Positions 22,176-33,755 of a stretch of DNA of 64,000 nucleotides are shown here, piece after piece. The stretch spans positions 124,001 through 188,000 of the forward strand of contig MCFE01000023.1 of assembly GCA_002104905.1 (NCBI GenBank), in the 5' to 3' direction. The position numbers and the translations under genes are program-made. This DNA is from Basidiobolus meristosporus CBS 931.73. Taxonomy: Eukaryota > Basidiobolomycota > Basidiobolomycetes > Basidiobolales > Basidiobolaceae. The notes below the pieces were generated by a model that was given only the letters and a program-made list of their open reading frames with translations, had not been told where the DNA came from and did no database searches. Every line of letters begins with the position of its first letter. The stretch's first letter is position 1.

Positions 22176-22299
22176 CAATCCTCATGTATAATTACTATGT
22201 TGGCACAGAAATTGCATTTATTAAAATGAAATGGCAGTTGTTGAATTTTGGAAATTTTTATAAGCAGAAACGTGGAGAAAGAAAGAGGAGAAAGGGTGC

Positions 22300-23457
22300 T
22301 TAGATCCTTTTGGGCTGGACAACGATTTTACTAGGTCTACCGTACTTCTTCAACACTCTATCCTCAATATCGTCAAGGTTCCATTCGTGTTGAATCAACT
22401 CCAGGTTTTCCTTCTCTGCTAGGAAAAGCTTGTTGAAGTCTTGGGGCTGTCCAGTTGGCGTCATGTTCATTCCGCCCATCGCTTGCATATCCTTCATACC
22501 ATCAGCAGCTATGTATTGTATCAATGGTAAATATCGAGGTGGCGGGTTCTTTAGCTAGGCTGGGAATTACCGTTATCTTCTCCCAAGATCAGGGTGTAAA
22601 CTCCACGCAGACCAAACAAGTTCAGGAAATACCAAGAGAGTGAGGACACCCATACAACATCCATATCAGCGGTTTCCACGCCTCTTTGCAGCATACTTTT
22701 AAATCTTAGAGTGAGAGGGAAGGGAAGACGAACTACAGTTCGCAATATCTTAGTAAAGGGCGGTTACACATTTCAATGAACTCTTGTTTCGTACCCAAAA
22801 CGAAGCCAGAAAAGAAATAATTGATCCAACCCATAATGATGGTCTGTGGGATGATCATGGCCATATTCTTCTTCATTCCATCCATCATCATCTCCATACC
22901 AGCTGGATCTGCCATAGGGTTTGGAGTACCGGAGTTCACTGCTCCTGGGTTCTTCAAATAAGCACCCGACTCGTATGCAGTGGTAAGGAATGTACGACGG
23001 TTGAGGAAAGCTTGTTGAGGAATGTAGTTGGCTGCATTACGAAGAATGGCACCGCGCATCAAAGCTTTGCTAAATCACATAAACGAAAAAGTTCATAAAT
23101 GAAAAGGAGATATGAGCGTCGACGACGTAGAACAGGTACTTTTCTCTTATCGCCTTGAGATCAGGCTTCTTTGGCTCTCCAGCAAGTAGGAGGGTTACTT
23201 GGTGTCTCAAGACACCAACCAGAATCATCACAAACATAATGGGGATTAAGACCCAGTCACGAATAGCTGTTGTTCACGCTTAGAAAGTTGCCCGTGGAAA
23301 GATAGATGTCTGGTGAGGTTTACCTGAGTCCAAGTACATGGCTTGTCTGTTTTTCAAGACACGAAGCGTAGCGGAAAAAAGAAGAATATGGTTTAGGTCA
23401 AAATGCCTACAGGTTGCGAATAGAAGACATATGCTACCTTTCGAGATTGTTACTCAT
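22300..23457 (-). CDS. EMC3: ER membrane protein complex subunit 3
   Basis: Core subunit of the EMC insertase, related to the Oxa1/YidC/Get1 fold, which inserts membrane proteins into the ER. Start ATG 23457 ([14 protein letters not shown]). Exons joined by short introns give [28 protein letters not shown] (first membrane helix), a cytosolic coiled segment with [17 protein letters not shown], the methionine-rich [58 protein letters not shown] and the tail [15 protein letters not shown]. This order is diagnostic of EMC3. Length of about 260 residues fits. It is divergent from the AAA ATPase gene with 219 bp between start codons. Confidence 0.95.
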
Positions 23458-23676
23458 CTTGTTTGAAAGAACAAAAGGGGAAGGCCACGAAGTCTTGGAA
23501 ATTTCAGACGCAATAGTCAAGTAAATCTCAAATGTATCCCGAGATCGAATAATTTTCGACCATTGGCGAGCATTATCATATAGAGGTTGGATGACATTGA
23601 ATTGATTTTTGATATTCATTCCCTCAATCCATTCCCTCGACGGCAGGATTAATATTCACTCTCGTTTGCAGTAGTC
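23458..23676. promoter_or_regulatory. Short divergent promoter between EMC3 and an AAA ATPase
   Basis: Only 219 bp separate the two start codons, so both genes must use one shared intergenic region. No specific binding site is recognised. Confidence 0.55.
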
Positions 23677-26600
23677 ATGTCCGATAAATCCATTATCGTA
23701 TCTTGCTTTGACGAGACAGATAAGGGTTCGTACTTCCCCACGGACTGGACTGTCGTACTATGAGAAATCTAACGCATATCTTTCCACCTCAGGTGAATGT
23801 AGCGCAAGGCAAAACCTTCTATGGGTCACTAGAGGTTTTATCACCAAGAATAAGCTCCGGCTGGGTTCCTGGCTGCAAATTAAAAATCCAAGAAACCAAA
23901 GAGCAGTCAACGTTCTTTGTCAAGAGTGTAATACCTCCTCCAACCTCCTCGGCACCATTCCCGGGATTGTTTTGGAGAATGATCAGGAAATGATCATATC
24001 CTCTCTAGCTGCAGCCTCGATAGGTCTAAAGATTCCCGGAATTGGCGAATATTCTCAGTATATTGTGTACGAAGAGTGTGTCGAAGTGGAATGGTCCATT
24101 CAAGTACTGCAATTCCAATCGATTCTTTCAGCGACCAGTTTTAACCAACTTACCAAAATATTCATCTATTCCAGAAAGGGCCTTTCCCCTATGCAGCCTC
24201 CTTACTCCTCGCTCCTGTATCGTACTCTGAAGCCGAGCTTGGATTTGTCCCTGATCGATCCTCTTTTCCCGTGCCTCCGGAATGTCGAGCCGACCTGATT
24301 AAAGAGAGCGTGTTTGGTAGCTTTGTATGTGTGGGCGAATATCTGGCAGCTCCGTATTACAATGGTATACAGCACTTTCAAGTGCTTGATGCTCAACCTG
24401 AGAATCTCAAAGATAGCCATAGCCTTGTATCCGTATCCGAAAAGACTGAAATCAAACTTACGCAGTTGTTCGATAGCACCATCGTAGACAATAAAAATGA
24501 GCCAAACATCTTACCCATTAGCACTTGGGTCGAGGGGATTCAGAGAAGTATCGGCGGGTTGGAAGAAACCACTCAGCAAATCGTCGAATTGATCGCCAAT
24601 TCCTATTCGAACACACAGTCGAGGAGTATATCTAAAGGTCTCATCCTCTCCGGAAAGCCCGGCACTGGCAAAACTGCACTCGCTCGAGCGATAATAGGTA
24701 AATGCGGATCTGGTGACATCGCATATAATGAGGTGAAAGTAAATGCTTATCTCAAACAGACACCTCAAAGCTGCCGTCAGTGTTCATAAGCTGCCCAGAG
24801 CTTTTTCAGAGCGGTAACCTTCCAGTATGTTATCTTGAGACTTCACATTACTGAACCCTTGGCTCTAGAGGAAGGCTCCAGTGAACGATATTTAGAAAGC
24901 CTATTCGATGAGATCTCCAATTCCAAGTTTGGCATAGTGGTCCTAGATGAATTAGACACTATCACCAGTCCTAAATTCAAGAAATCTACTAGTGAGTCCT
25001 GATATCAGCAATCATCTCCACCACATCGTTGTACTTACCACTGTGTAGATGTCGAGGGCAGGCTCTTTTCCAAGTTGATCGCGACCATAGACTCTATTGG
25101 TGTCACGCGCAATCTTTTTGTTATTGGTAAGGAAATTGGTGACTACCACTGTTGAGTGTTGGCTAACATTTCCTTTGAACCCAGGTATTACAAATCGACT
25201 CCATGCGATCAGTACGAGCATCATGAGGTCTGGTAGACTGGATCGTCTTTATGAGATAAATTACACGCGCTGGGAGCAGCGGGAGCGCGTTCTGGAGCTG
25301 ATCACGAAAGGTATGGAAACAACAGTTTGGTATTGTAAGGATCGTACAACTCATGGCATCCTTTAGATTTACCACTTGACAAAGATCGAGAGGAGATCAT
25401 CAGAGCTGTCAGCAAAGCTACCCACGGCTTTGTCCCCTCCGATTTACGCGCTCTATGCTCGTATGTGACAATTTCAACCATCCAAAAGCTAGGCAAGGGC
25501 GATACATTGGTAATTTCTTTGACTCTGGTGGTAGCTTTTGTGATTGTAACCATATCAAAAACAGCCATCCATCACCCTGAGCCAATTTCTGCAAGCGCTA
25601 AAAACAGTTCGCCCTTCGAACCTCGGAGAATTCCAAACCAAGGTAGCTACCATTCCTTAGGAACTCTGAAATTCCATGACTAAACAGTTGCCAATCACAG
25701 ACACCTGATATTCGGTTTAGTGATATCTTTGGAATGGAAGAGATTATTGCTGATCTTAAGGTAAACCGATACCTCAAACTTTCTATAATACAGCGCTACC
25801 AACGGTGGAATGTTCAGGCATCTGTTATCACACCGTTTCATCACCCAGAAGAATTCGACAAGCTTGGAATTACCCCACCCAGGGGGGTGCTCGTATATGG
25901 ACCGCCCGGCGTCGGTAAAACTATGCTATGCTCTGCACTGGCGGTCGAAACTGGGATGAACTTCATTTTGGTTGAGGTGAGACATGTTTGTCCTATAGTA
26001 ACTCCGGAATGGTCCCTGATTTTATTAGAGTTCACAAGTAAGATCCATGATTGTGGGTGAGTCCGAGAAGAACATTGCGAAAATCTTTGCTAGCGCCAAA
26101 TCCAACGCGCCATGCATCTTGTTCATCGATCAAGTAAGCCGCTTTATCAACCCTCACAAGGATTCTCACTAAACCTCTCCATGCTAGATCGACATCCTGG
26201 CCGCTGCTAGAGGGACCACCTTCTCGTCCGAAAATAGTGGAGATCGAATTGTCACAAGCCTGTTAACTGGTAATTTTAGCAGCCTTCAATGTTATATGGT
26301 GACTGGATAATAACGGAGAGCATCAGAAATGGACGGATTTTTTAGCAAATCTACCACTGACATTCTGATCATAGCTGGTTTGTTACTCTAACCAATCCTC
26401 CATTAATCCGCTCTTTGCTAACATGCCACCAAGCAACCAATCGACCTGCTGCACTTGACTCGGCCATTCTCCGTCCTGGCCGGTTAGATCAGCACATATA
26501 TGTTGGCCCACCCAGTTTGGTCCAACGAGAAAAAATCCTTCGTGGATTTTCTGATCAGATGCCAATTCAGATAAGCACCGAATACTTCGAAGAGCTGTGC

Positions 26601-26894
26601 AGAGATACTGAAGGATTTTCAGGTACAAAAGCGATGGCTAGTGAGCCCCATGGAGCGCTAACTAATTTTGGGAATTCCCAGCCGCCGATCTACAGAACCT
26701 GTGCCGCGAAGCAGCGCTTATCTGCATCAGACAAGATGTTAACGCAACCAAGGTAATTTATCACACACACCTGAACTGTTTCCACATGGAAGCTAACCAG
26801 CAACTTCGATAAGATTGGCGAAGGCGATTTGAGAAAGGCTAGGGATATATGCGCACCTTCGCTGCTGAACTGGAAGCCTGAACATCCTTATTAA
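23677..26894 (+). CDS. Type II AAA ATPase, AFG2/SPATA5-like (two AAA domains)
   Basis: Cdc48-related ATPase, closest by motif to the Afg2/SPATA5/SPATA5L1 group that strips factors from pre-60S ribosomes. About thirteen exons. N-domain from ATG 23677 (MSDKSIIVSCFDETDKG). D1: GLILSGKPGTGKTALARAI, a shortened second-region helix, Walker B IVVLDELD, GITNR and RSGRLDR. D2: GVLVYGPPGVGKTMLCSALA, GESEKNIAKIF, Walker B CILFIDQID, ATNRPAALDSAILRPGRLDQ and NLCREAALICIR. In D2 the residue after the Walker B Asp is Gln (CAA, 26131-26133) where almost all AAA domains have the catalytic Glu. The C-terminal helix ends LNWKPEHPY. The D1 gap before Walker B is shorter than usual. PEX1/PEX6-type is a less likely alternative. 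Confidence 0.85.
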
Positions 26895-27092
26895 CGGACA
26901 CCTAATACAATATAGACCATGTATAAATAAATCTTCGTTTCCCATCCATTCGGACTTGTGCCCGTTCTACACGTCACCACCATGATTGAAGGAAATTAAA
27001 TAACGTATAGATTACGGGGCTTCATACTATTTTGGAGCGCCAGTAGTTGTGACGTATTTCATTAGTGAGTGGGAAGGGTATAAATTGCCCGG

Positions 27093-27779
27093 ATGAATGC
27101 TTGGATATCTAACAACATGTCTGCCCCAGTAAAATCCCACCATCGCTCCAGCGGTAATAACTACGTGAATCTATTCTACTCCGTAGCTCCAATTATTGTG
27201 CTATTCACTCTCATATACGCATTTTACATCGACCACAGAGATGCAATCGACTTCGCCTCCGACGTCGTGATGCCCACTCAAGAAAGTACCTCAGGAATCA
27301 TGACCACTGGTGAATGGACCGGGAAGGAGTACATCAATGGTGAAGAAATCTCGCCCGAGGAAATTGAGGACCTAGTTGACATGACATCTGGATGCCCAAG
27401 AGACCCCAAACTCTCGGTCTTCGCCATGGCGCTTCCTTTAACCGAATCCAGCAAGTACATCACTACCCTGCACACACCTAATTTCCCGGCGATGGAAGAA
27501 GAGTACTTGGAGAGGTTCCCCGCTCACTGCCTTCCTGATGAAGATGTGCGCAGACGCATCTGGCTAGCAGCAGGAACTTTGGCCAATCTGAAGAATAACC
27601 TCGGAGAAGAGCAAAAATATGCCGTGACCCAAACCTACTTCAAACCGGGCGATTATCCTTCCTTAGTCAAAGCAGTTCTCTTCCCCGAAGGGGATTATCC
27701 AGGCTTCCCAAAGTATGCCAAAATTCCAGTTACACTCGTAGAAGCTTTCAGAAAGGACATCAAACCTGTCCGGGTTTAG
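27093..27779 (+). CDS. Uncharacterised single-pass membrane protein, 228 residues
   Basis: Intronless, unusual in this window. After a short polar N-terminus with a second possible start (residue 9, MSAPVKSHHR) comes one hydrophobic helix (YSVAPIIVLFTLIYAFYI, about residues 29-46). A soluble domain of about 180 residues follows, rich in Glu and Pro (EEISPEEIEDLVDM, FPAMEEEYLERFPAHCLPDEDVRRRIWLAAG, QTYFKPGDYPSLVKAVLFPEGDYPGFPKY). The topology is most likely N-in with the bulk on the far side of a membrane. Only two Cys are present. No catalytic motif or family is recognised. Confidence 0.75.
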   Translation: MNAWISNNMSAPVKSHHRSSGNNYVNLFYSVAPIIVLFTLIYAFYIDHRDAIDFASDVVMPTQESTSGIMTTGEWTGKEYINGEEISPEEIEDLVDMTSGCPRDPKLSVFAMALPLTESSKYITTLHTPNFPAMEEEYLERFPAHCLPDEDVRRRIWLAAGTLANLKNNLGEEQKYAVTQTYFKPGDYPSLVKAVLFPEGDYPGFPKYAKIPVTLVEAFRKDIKPVRV

Positions 27780-28598
27780 GACCCATACATCAAGCCATAA
27801 ATCTTTCTGTGCATAATGCCTTGCTATACATCTCCCCCTCTCATATACACCCTATATACATGCTTTCAAACGTTGTGACGACCACTTGTAATTTAACAAA
27901 TTCCATCTGATCTTTATGAAAGTTTATCGAAATTCCCATATTTGTAATCGGGTGTGTTAACGAATAGGGTTTATAAAAGGAAACATACTAAACATTTTCG
28001 TCCACCACCGATAGCATGATTTGTATTATGGAGTACATCGGGAGTATCACGTGCCAACCTGACCAATATAGACCCTTCTCATGCAAAATATATAGAGGTT
28101 GTACCACAAAAAACTCTCATATTTGGAAAATGAGTAATGAGGGAGTAATGGACTGTGAAATTTCTCACTTACAGATGTTTTTCATCCAATTGTTCCGTCG
28201 AAGGAAAAATTCATGAAAATAAACGATCGATATTCTTCAAATTCCGATACCACTGGTTGAAATATCTGCTTATTACTAGTGAAAATTTTGGTCCTCGGCG
28301 CCTTCGTCAATCTGATTGTGGTCAAGATTGGCAAATTGTGAAAGTGGGTGTGTTCAGATCCTAGCACCGCCAAATTCGACCCTTCTCTGTGACAAACCTA
28401 TTTAGTTAGTGAACGTTGGTTTGATACTTGCTTGCTTTCGTGTGTTGGATAACCTTTGCCAGCCTCTTCTGTTGAGAAAAATTAGACTCGAGTTGCCCGC
28501 TCTCACCTTGAACTTGTTGATCTCTGGTGCAACCTCCGCCTTCTGCCGAAATCCCCTTGTCCAACTCCCCTTTCCGTTTGCAATACGCTGTATTTATA
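27780..28598. other. Intergenic, 819 bp
   Basis: Holds AT-rich sequence and short chance ORFs on both strands. No gene is supported. The end is the promoter of the mitochondrial carrier. Confidence 0.45.
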
Positions 28599-29905
28599 AT
28601 GCCAGAGATCTCCGCGATACCCGATCCATTGGTAGTGCCTACTAGTGTGGACGGACATAACGTTGATCCGCCCTATTTGCATGTAAGCAGTCCGTTCTCA
28701 CACATACCCTGATACATCTGCTGAGTTTATTTCTTCAAAGGTATTGATAGCTGGTGGGTTAGGTGGAAGCATAGCAGATTTTATCATGCACAGGTAATAT
28801 GTTTGCATTTACTACTGGATTTTATACCTTTTTTACTAATGCTACTCCTATCGTTAGTGTTGACACTGTCAAGACAAGATTGCAAGGCCAGCCATTCCCA
28901 CCGAAATACGAAAATATGTTTCACGCATACCGAACAATCTTACGTGAAGAAGGTGTTACCCGAGGACTATACAGCGGAATCGGTCCAGCCATGACTGGCT
29001 CAAGTAAGTACCTATATCAATCAAGTGATACTCGTGCCCGTTCTTAAATGCTCCCTTTCTGACAGTCCCCGGTACGACGATCTACTTCGGTACTTATGAG
29101 TTTGTAAAGCGAACCTGTATCGAAAAAGGAGTTCCTGAAAGCGCTTCACACTTGGCAGCTGGTTTGTTGAAGAATGCACTAGATAACAATGCTGTCATAC
29201 CATTGCTAAACATGTCTTACATTCATTAGGTGCAATTGGAGATTTGGCAGCGTCGATAATCTACGTTCCTTCGGAGGTGAAGTAGTGATCACAGCATTGC
29301 CAGCGTGAGGCATTTTGTTAACTTCATCAATACAGGTGCTGAAAACGAGAATGCAGCTCCAGGGAAGATACAACAACCCAAACTTCACCAGCGGATACAA
29401 CTACAAGAACTCTCTACACGCACTAAAGATGATCGTCAAATATGATGGATTTCGCGCGTTGTACAATGGTTTTCGAGCGACCATCCTTCGAGATGTCCCA
29501 TTCTCCGCCCTTCAATTCGCATTCTACGAAAAGCTTAAAAAGGTCTCCCTAAACAACCGCGCCGACAAAACCAAGTCTCTTTCCCTACCGACCGAGATTG
29601 GAATTGGCGCTCTGGCTGGCGGTGCTGCCGGTGCGATCACCACCCCGTTGGATGTAATGAAGACTCTGTTGCAGACCCAAGTGAAGACCACTACAGCGTC
29701 CAAGAAAGGAGTCCCCCACAAATATTACACAGGGATCATCGATGGCCTGATATGGAACTATCGCCAAGAAGGCATCAAGGGACTGTTTCGTGGTATTGGA
29801 CCGCGAGTCTTCTGGACCGCCTTGCAATCCGGAGGGATGTTTGTGATTTATGAGCAAGTGTTACTCCTGCTCGATAACATGCAATCGGTCGAGGCCATTC
29901 CCTAA
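28599..29905 (+). CDS. MME1: Mitochondrial carrier, Mme1 (YMR166C)-like
   Basis: Inner-membrane solute carrier with three carrier repeats; the yeast homologue exports magnesium from mitochondria. Starting at ATG 28599, exons give [18 protein letters not shown], then [149 protein letters not shown] and [17 protein letters not shown]. The first signature motif has His-Ser (MHSVDTVK) in place of the usual Pro, as in yeast Mme1. The spacing and YVPSEVLKTR and [14 protein letters not shown] also match. About 325 residues with five introns. Confidence 0.9.
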
Positions 29906-30482
29906 TCCCTAACCAACGCCCTTAAAATGGACATTCATATGCATTCGTGATAGAACTTCCTTCTCCCATCTCTTATTTTTACATCACATCTCCCATACAA
30001 CCATCTTTTAGTAGAGGCTCACTAGCACCTATCATCTCGCTTATCCAATATAAGCATTCATATTCACCTGTACAGTGGTATCACAAAGTAATCAAGAGCC
30101 CCTCCAAATGATCGCCCACGAGATCATGATTAAAGACTGGCCAACAATTACGAATTGAACCTTTGGTTTCACTGGTGTTTGACTGAGCATTAGACACACT
30201 CATGCGGTGAGGTGCGTGTCGGTATGTATATATATGAACACTGAGCTGGCCCAAAATTCCCACGGCTCGATGATTTCACCTCCCCCTGATCTCATCAGGA
30301 TTCAAGGCAACATGCGTATTACGATAGAGACGAGGGTAAAAATAGCGAATTAAATAAAACCGTATAGATTTATGTATACGACCTGATCCCTCTATGATCA
30401 CTGTACGGCCGGCTGAGGTAAACCAAAAAGAAAAATACAAGAAAAGCGGATTAACTACATGAATGAGCGGATGGGGTGGGCT
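29906..30482. other. Convergent 3' region, 577 bp
   Basis: Between the tail-to-tail carrier and GATA factor genes. No gene is supported. Confidence 0.4.
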
Positions 30483-31650
30483 TCAATGAAAATTCCGAAT
30501 GGGCGCTAGAAGGATGGTGGTGCCAATTTCGGTTTTTGGTGGCTTCATCAACGAGAGCGAATGTAGGATTGGGTCCGAGAATATGCTCTTCGCCTTGGAT
30601 GAGAGTCCGTTATGAAGTGGCGGGGAAACTGGGCCAAGGGGCAGAGGTCCCGAGATTAGGCTATCCTTGATGGCAGGGCGATGTAGAGGCTCATCATGAC
30701 AGGGGCTCAATCGGGTGCTTGGTTTGTCAAACTGGTAAGCTTGCAGTTTGGGTGCATTGATCTCAGATATGGATGGCAGTAGATATGAAAGCACTGGCTC
30801 ATCTGGCTGAACGGTTTTGAGTCCTTCGTTACCCGGACAGTGCATTAATTGATGGTCAAAGAGTAAATGCGGTGCCGTAGTAGCTCGGTGCTTTTAATTG
30901 GACTCATATTCAGACTCTCATCTTCCTCTATCCTTCGAGGTGACATTGAATGTGAATCGCGAGTGGATGAAGGATGTGTAGAAGAAGGAAGAGAGTAAGA
31001 AGAAAAGACCGGCGATGGCAGTATCTGCTCAGGAAGAGGCGACGTTGAATAGGATCTCATATCGAGGTGTGAATCCGATATTCTGCGATACTTTGGGGAT
31101 CTCTCAGTAGGCGGAAGAGCATGCCTGTTGTTGATACCATGGTGGATGTTGGGATCAATGGTTAGCTCTAGAGGCAATCTATGATGTTTAAATGTAAGCG
31201 GTTGGGGTTGAGATAGGCTTCGTTTGCAGTCTATTGGGGCTGATAGGGGTTGATCGGAGATATAGCTATCGGTAGCTGAACCACTGGCATCACCATTCTG
31301 GCTTAGACGTTGGACGCTGCGAGAGGCACGTTTACGACGTTTAATTACACTCCTTTTCATGCTAACAGGACGATGAACACCGTGTAATTTAAAATACAAT
31401 CCTAAACATAAGATATACGGTTAGAAAACGGCGCGGAGACCTCATCGGATGCAGCAGGTATAGACTAACCACATGCGTTACAAATGGTGGAACCAGCTTC
31501 GTCCCTTCGCCAAAGCGGAGTAGTATTTGTGCTACAGTTAGCACATGTTAGCAAAGATTTGCTTTTTTCAGGGGTGGGTGAGACTTCGGTTTGAGCGCTA
31601 TTGCTGGTGGAATTAGCGTCTTCTGTGGTTGGGGCGATGTATAGGTTCAT
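30483..31650 (-). CDS. GATA-type zinc-finger transcription factor
   Basis: DNA-binding regulator with one GATA finger. Exon 1 (from ATG 31650) encodes a Ser/Thr-rich N-terminus and CANC plus 17 residues plus CNAC, the fungal type IVa spacing. After an intron of about 66 bp, exon 2 continues [17 protein letters not shown] followed by the basic tail VIKRRKR. This resembles the second finger of iron-responsive GATA factors (SreA/Fep1 group). The Cys-rich segment that marks them is not visible, so a nitrogen or developmental GATA role is equally possible. The Ser/Pro-rich C-terminal half is in two frames: one ends at TAA 30845, and the next (30845-30483, with [13 protein letters not shown]) is one base out of register. 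The second part is included here as probable continuation. Confidence 0.85.
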
Positions 31651-33755
31651 GGTGGCGCACTGTCACGAAGCAGTCTTTAGGAATGCAGTAGAAACGGGAT
31701 ATTGGGCAGATCCTTGATCTGATACGAATGAAGATAGCGGTTTATTGCAGCAGGCGAGAATAGGTTTGGTTTGTCCCCCCGAGGCATCGAATGTTGGGAG
31801 GTTTGCGTGACTTGACGGAAGGCTCAGAAAATCCAGTTGACAAATAGGGTTGGGAAGATACAGTTGAGATCTGGGGGAAATGGAAGAACTATCACCTGAG
31901 GGGATGTGCAGTGAGATGCTTACAGCAAGTTGAAGGGCTTCTATAGAAAACACCGAGTTTAAATATTAAAAAATTACGAAGTTTTGGATCAGAGTAAACA
32001 ACTATATCAGGAATTGAATTGACATGTTCAACATCCGTTGATTATCGTAGAATGGCTCATCAGATCATTGGGTGACGGAGATTGATTGGGTTTAAAATGG
32101 TTGAGTAGACAATCTAATCGAAAACTGTGCAACGGGAGTCGCATAATTATACGGAACGGAACAATCCTCCAGAGTGTCAATTTCATCGAGGTTATTCCAA
32201 TCGCCGGCTGCCTGGCCTCGCGTCCAGAAGAGAGAAGCATATCGAAATAGAGGGACCTGTGCAGTAGCGTCGACATCTACTCTCGTGGGCCTAATAGCAA
32301 AGCTGGTGTGCGGAGTAGGTCAGGCCGCAGAGCTGGAGATTCTGGGATCACTTGGTAAACCGTCGGTGTAGAGCATTCTATATGGAAGCGAATGTCAGTC
32401 CCACATGAGTCCCCCAATGATTTGAGAATTTCTCATCACTATTTGATGTCAACTGACTTCATAATCATTAGTACACCAATCTGACAAACTATCAGTAACG
32501 GATTCAACCTGGACTGTGCAACCACTGAATTCACTCACACTCATCTCCAAGTGGACTTCTCCGCTCAGTGCTTATGAGGCTGACTAATTTGCTGTCATCT
32601 GACAACTCATATGAATGAACAATTTACTGGTAAGAGAGCATGATGTGAGGCTGTCAGATGACGCTTCCATTATTGATTAGTCTGCACGTTCAGAACCATA
32701 TAAAAAGTGACAACCATCATCTATTTAGAGGCAATGACTAGTGGAGATTATCGTCCGATGAAATCGGTCATGAAACAAACATCGTGTTAAGCTTCTCCCC
32801 GCTAGCTCGTTTATGATTGGCATGCGGAGATGAATAGCCGTGTCAAATATGGGAACAAGAGGCAATGTCAAAACCTCTTACTTAAAATGGCAAGTGTGGA
32901 TTCCACTTTGAATGGGTGCCGTGTTATCCTTGTGCACCAATAACATCTGGTGATTGGGGATTATGACCACATCACAAGCACAGATGTATTCTTATCATAA
33001 CCAGCATTTGAAGCTTGAGAGACAAATATATCTTCAACATGAAACCGCTCCCACTTTTGGCATCAGGAACTAGTAAATAATCACAGTGATATCATAGTGG
33101 CTGATACAGCTTTATTGAATGTCTTTTCTACCTTGTCATGGTATATGAAATACTCATTCCCACGTAGTACATGATGTGCAATACTGCAGCTGCAACCATC
33201 CGCACTCAGTGATAATGATATGGTAGCAATCGTCAAAATGCCATGATATTCGTCATTTGTTGATCTCCAACACATCATCATCGTCCTTTGATTTGTGATG
33301 GGCCTCCAATATGGTGTTTGAATCTGGAGGGTTTATCCGACAGAATGATCGCAGCAGTAGCTAACGTGTTGATCTTGGGAGTAAACTGATATATCTGGGA
33401 CTGATATGGATGCAGTGCCCACACCCAACTGAAATACAAGGTTCGTCCATGGGGAGGCTCTTCATTAGGAAGTGGTCTAGACCTTTTTTTAGTTTGTATA
33501 CCAAAGCATTTGTAATTGCGCGGGTGTGCGAGGTTTCACAGCTGATTAGATCGTTATTTGGATTTGTAAGAATTTGCTACGGAAAGTTGATTAAAATGGA
33601 CAGGATTAAACAAAATTTGCAATCAGTCACACATGATCAATATAGTGCATCATGAAGAGTCATCTAATTAGTGTATCATCGTAAGTATTGTTCAAGTCGT
33701 GAAGATACCAAACGAAAAGTAAACCTTGTCCTTCCGGGGGTTGGGTTATCAACAA
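31651..33755. other. Large intergenic region, 2.1 kb, divergent
   Basis: Upstream of the GATA factor (minus) and the MoaB/Mog-domain gene (plus). An open frame of 96 codons (31953-31663, no ATG) directly upstream of the GATA start may be a leader or chance. The centre (32440-32670) is rich in TGTCA/TGACA words, including an exact 10-bp inverted repeat (32594-32603 and 32653-32662). No gene is supported. The size fits a regulatory region of a transcription factor. Confidence 0.5.
32594..32662. repeat. 10-bp inverted repeat with 49-bp spacer
   Basis: gtcatctgac (32594-32603) is the exact reverse complement of gtcagatgac (32653-32662). Each arm is nearly palindromic, so they also match as direct repeats except at two bases. 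Confidence 0.75.

Noticed and set aside
31663-31953. Possible 5' exon of the GATA factor
   Set aside because: No ATG and no frame-compatible splice to the GATA exon; likely leader or chance.
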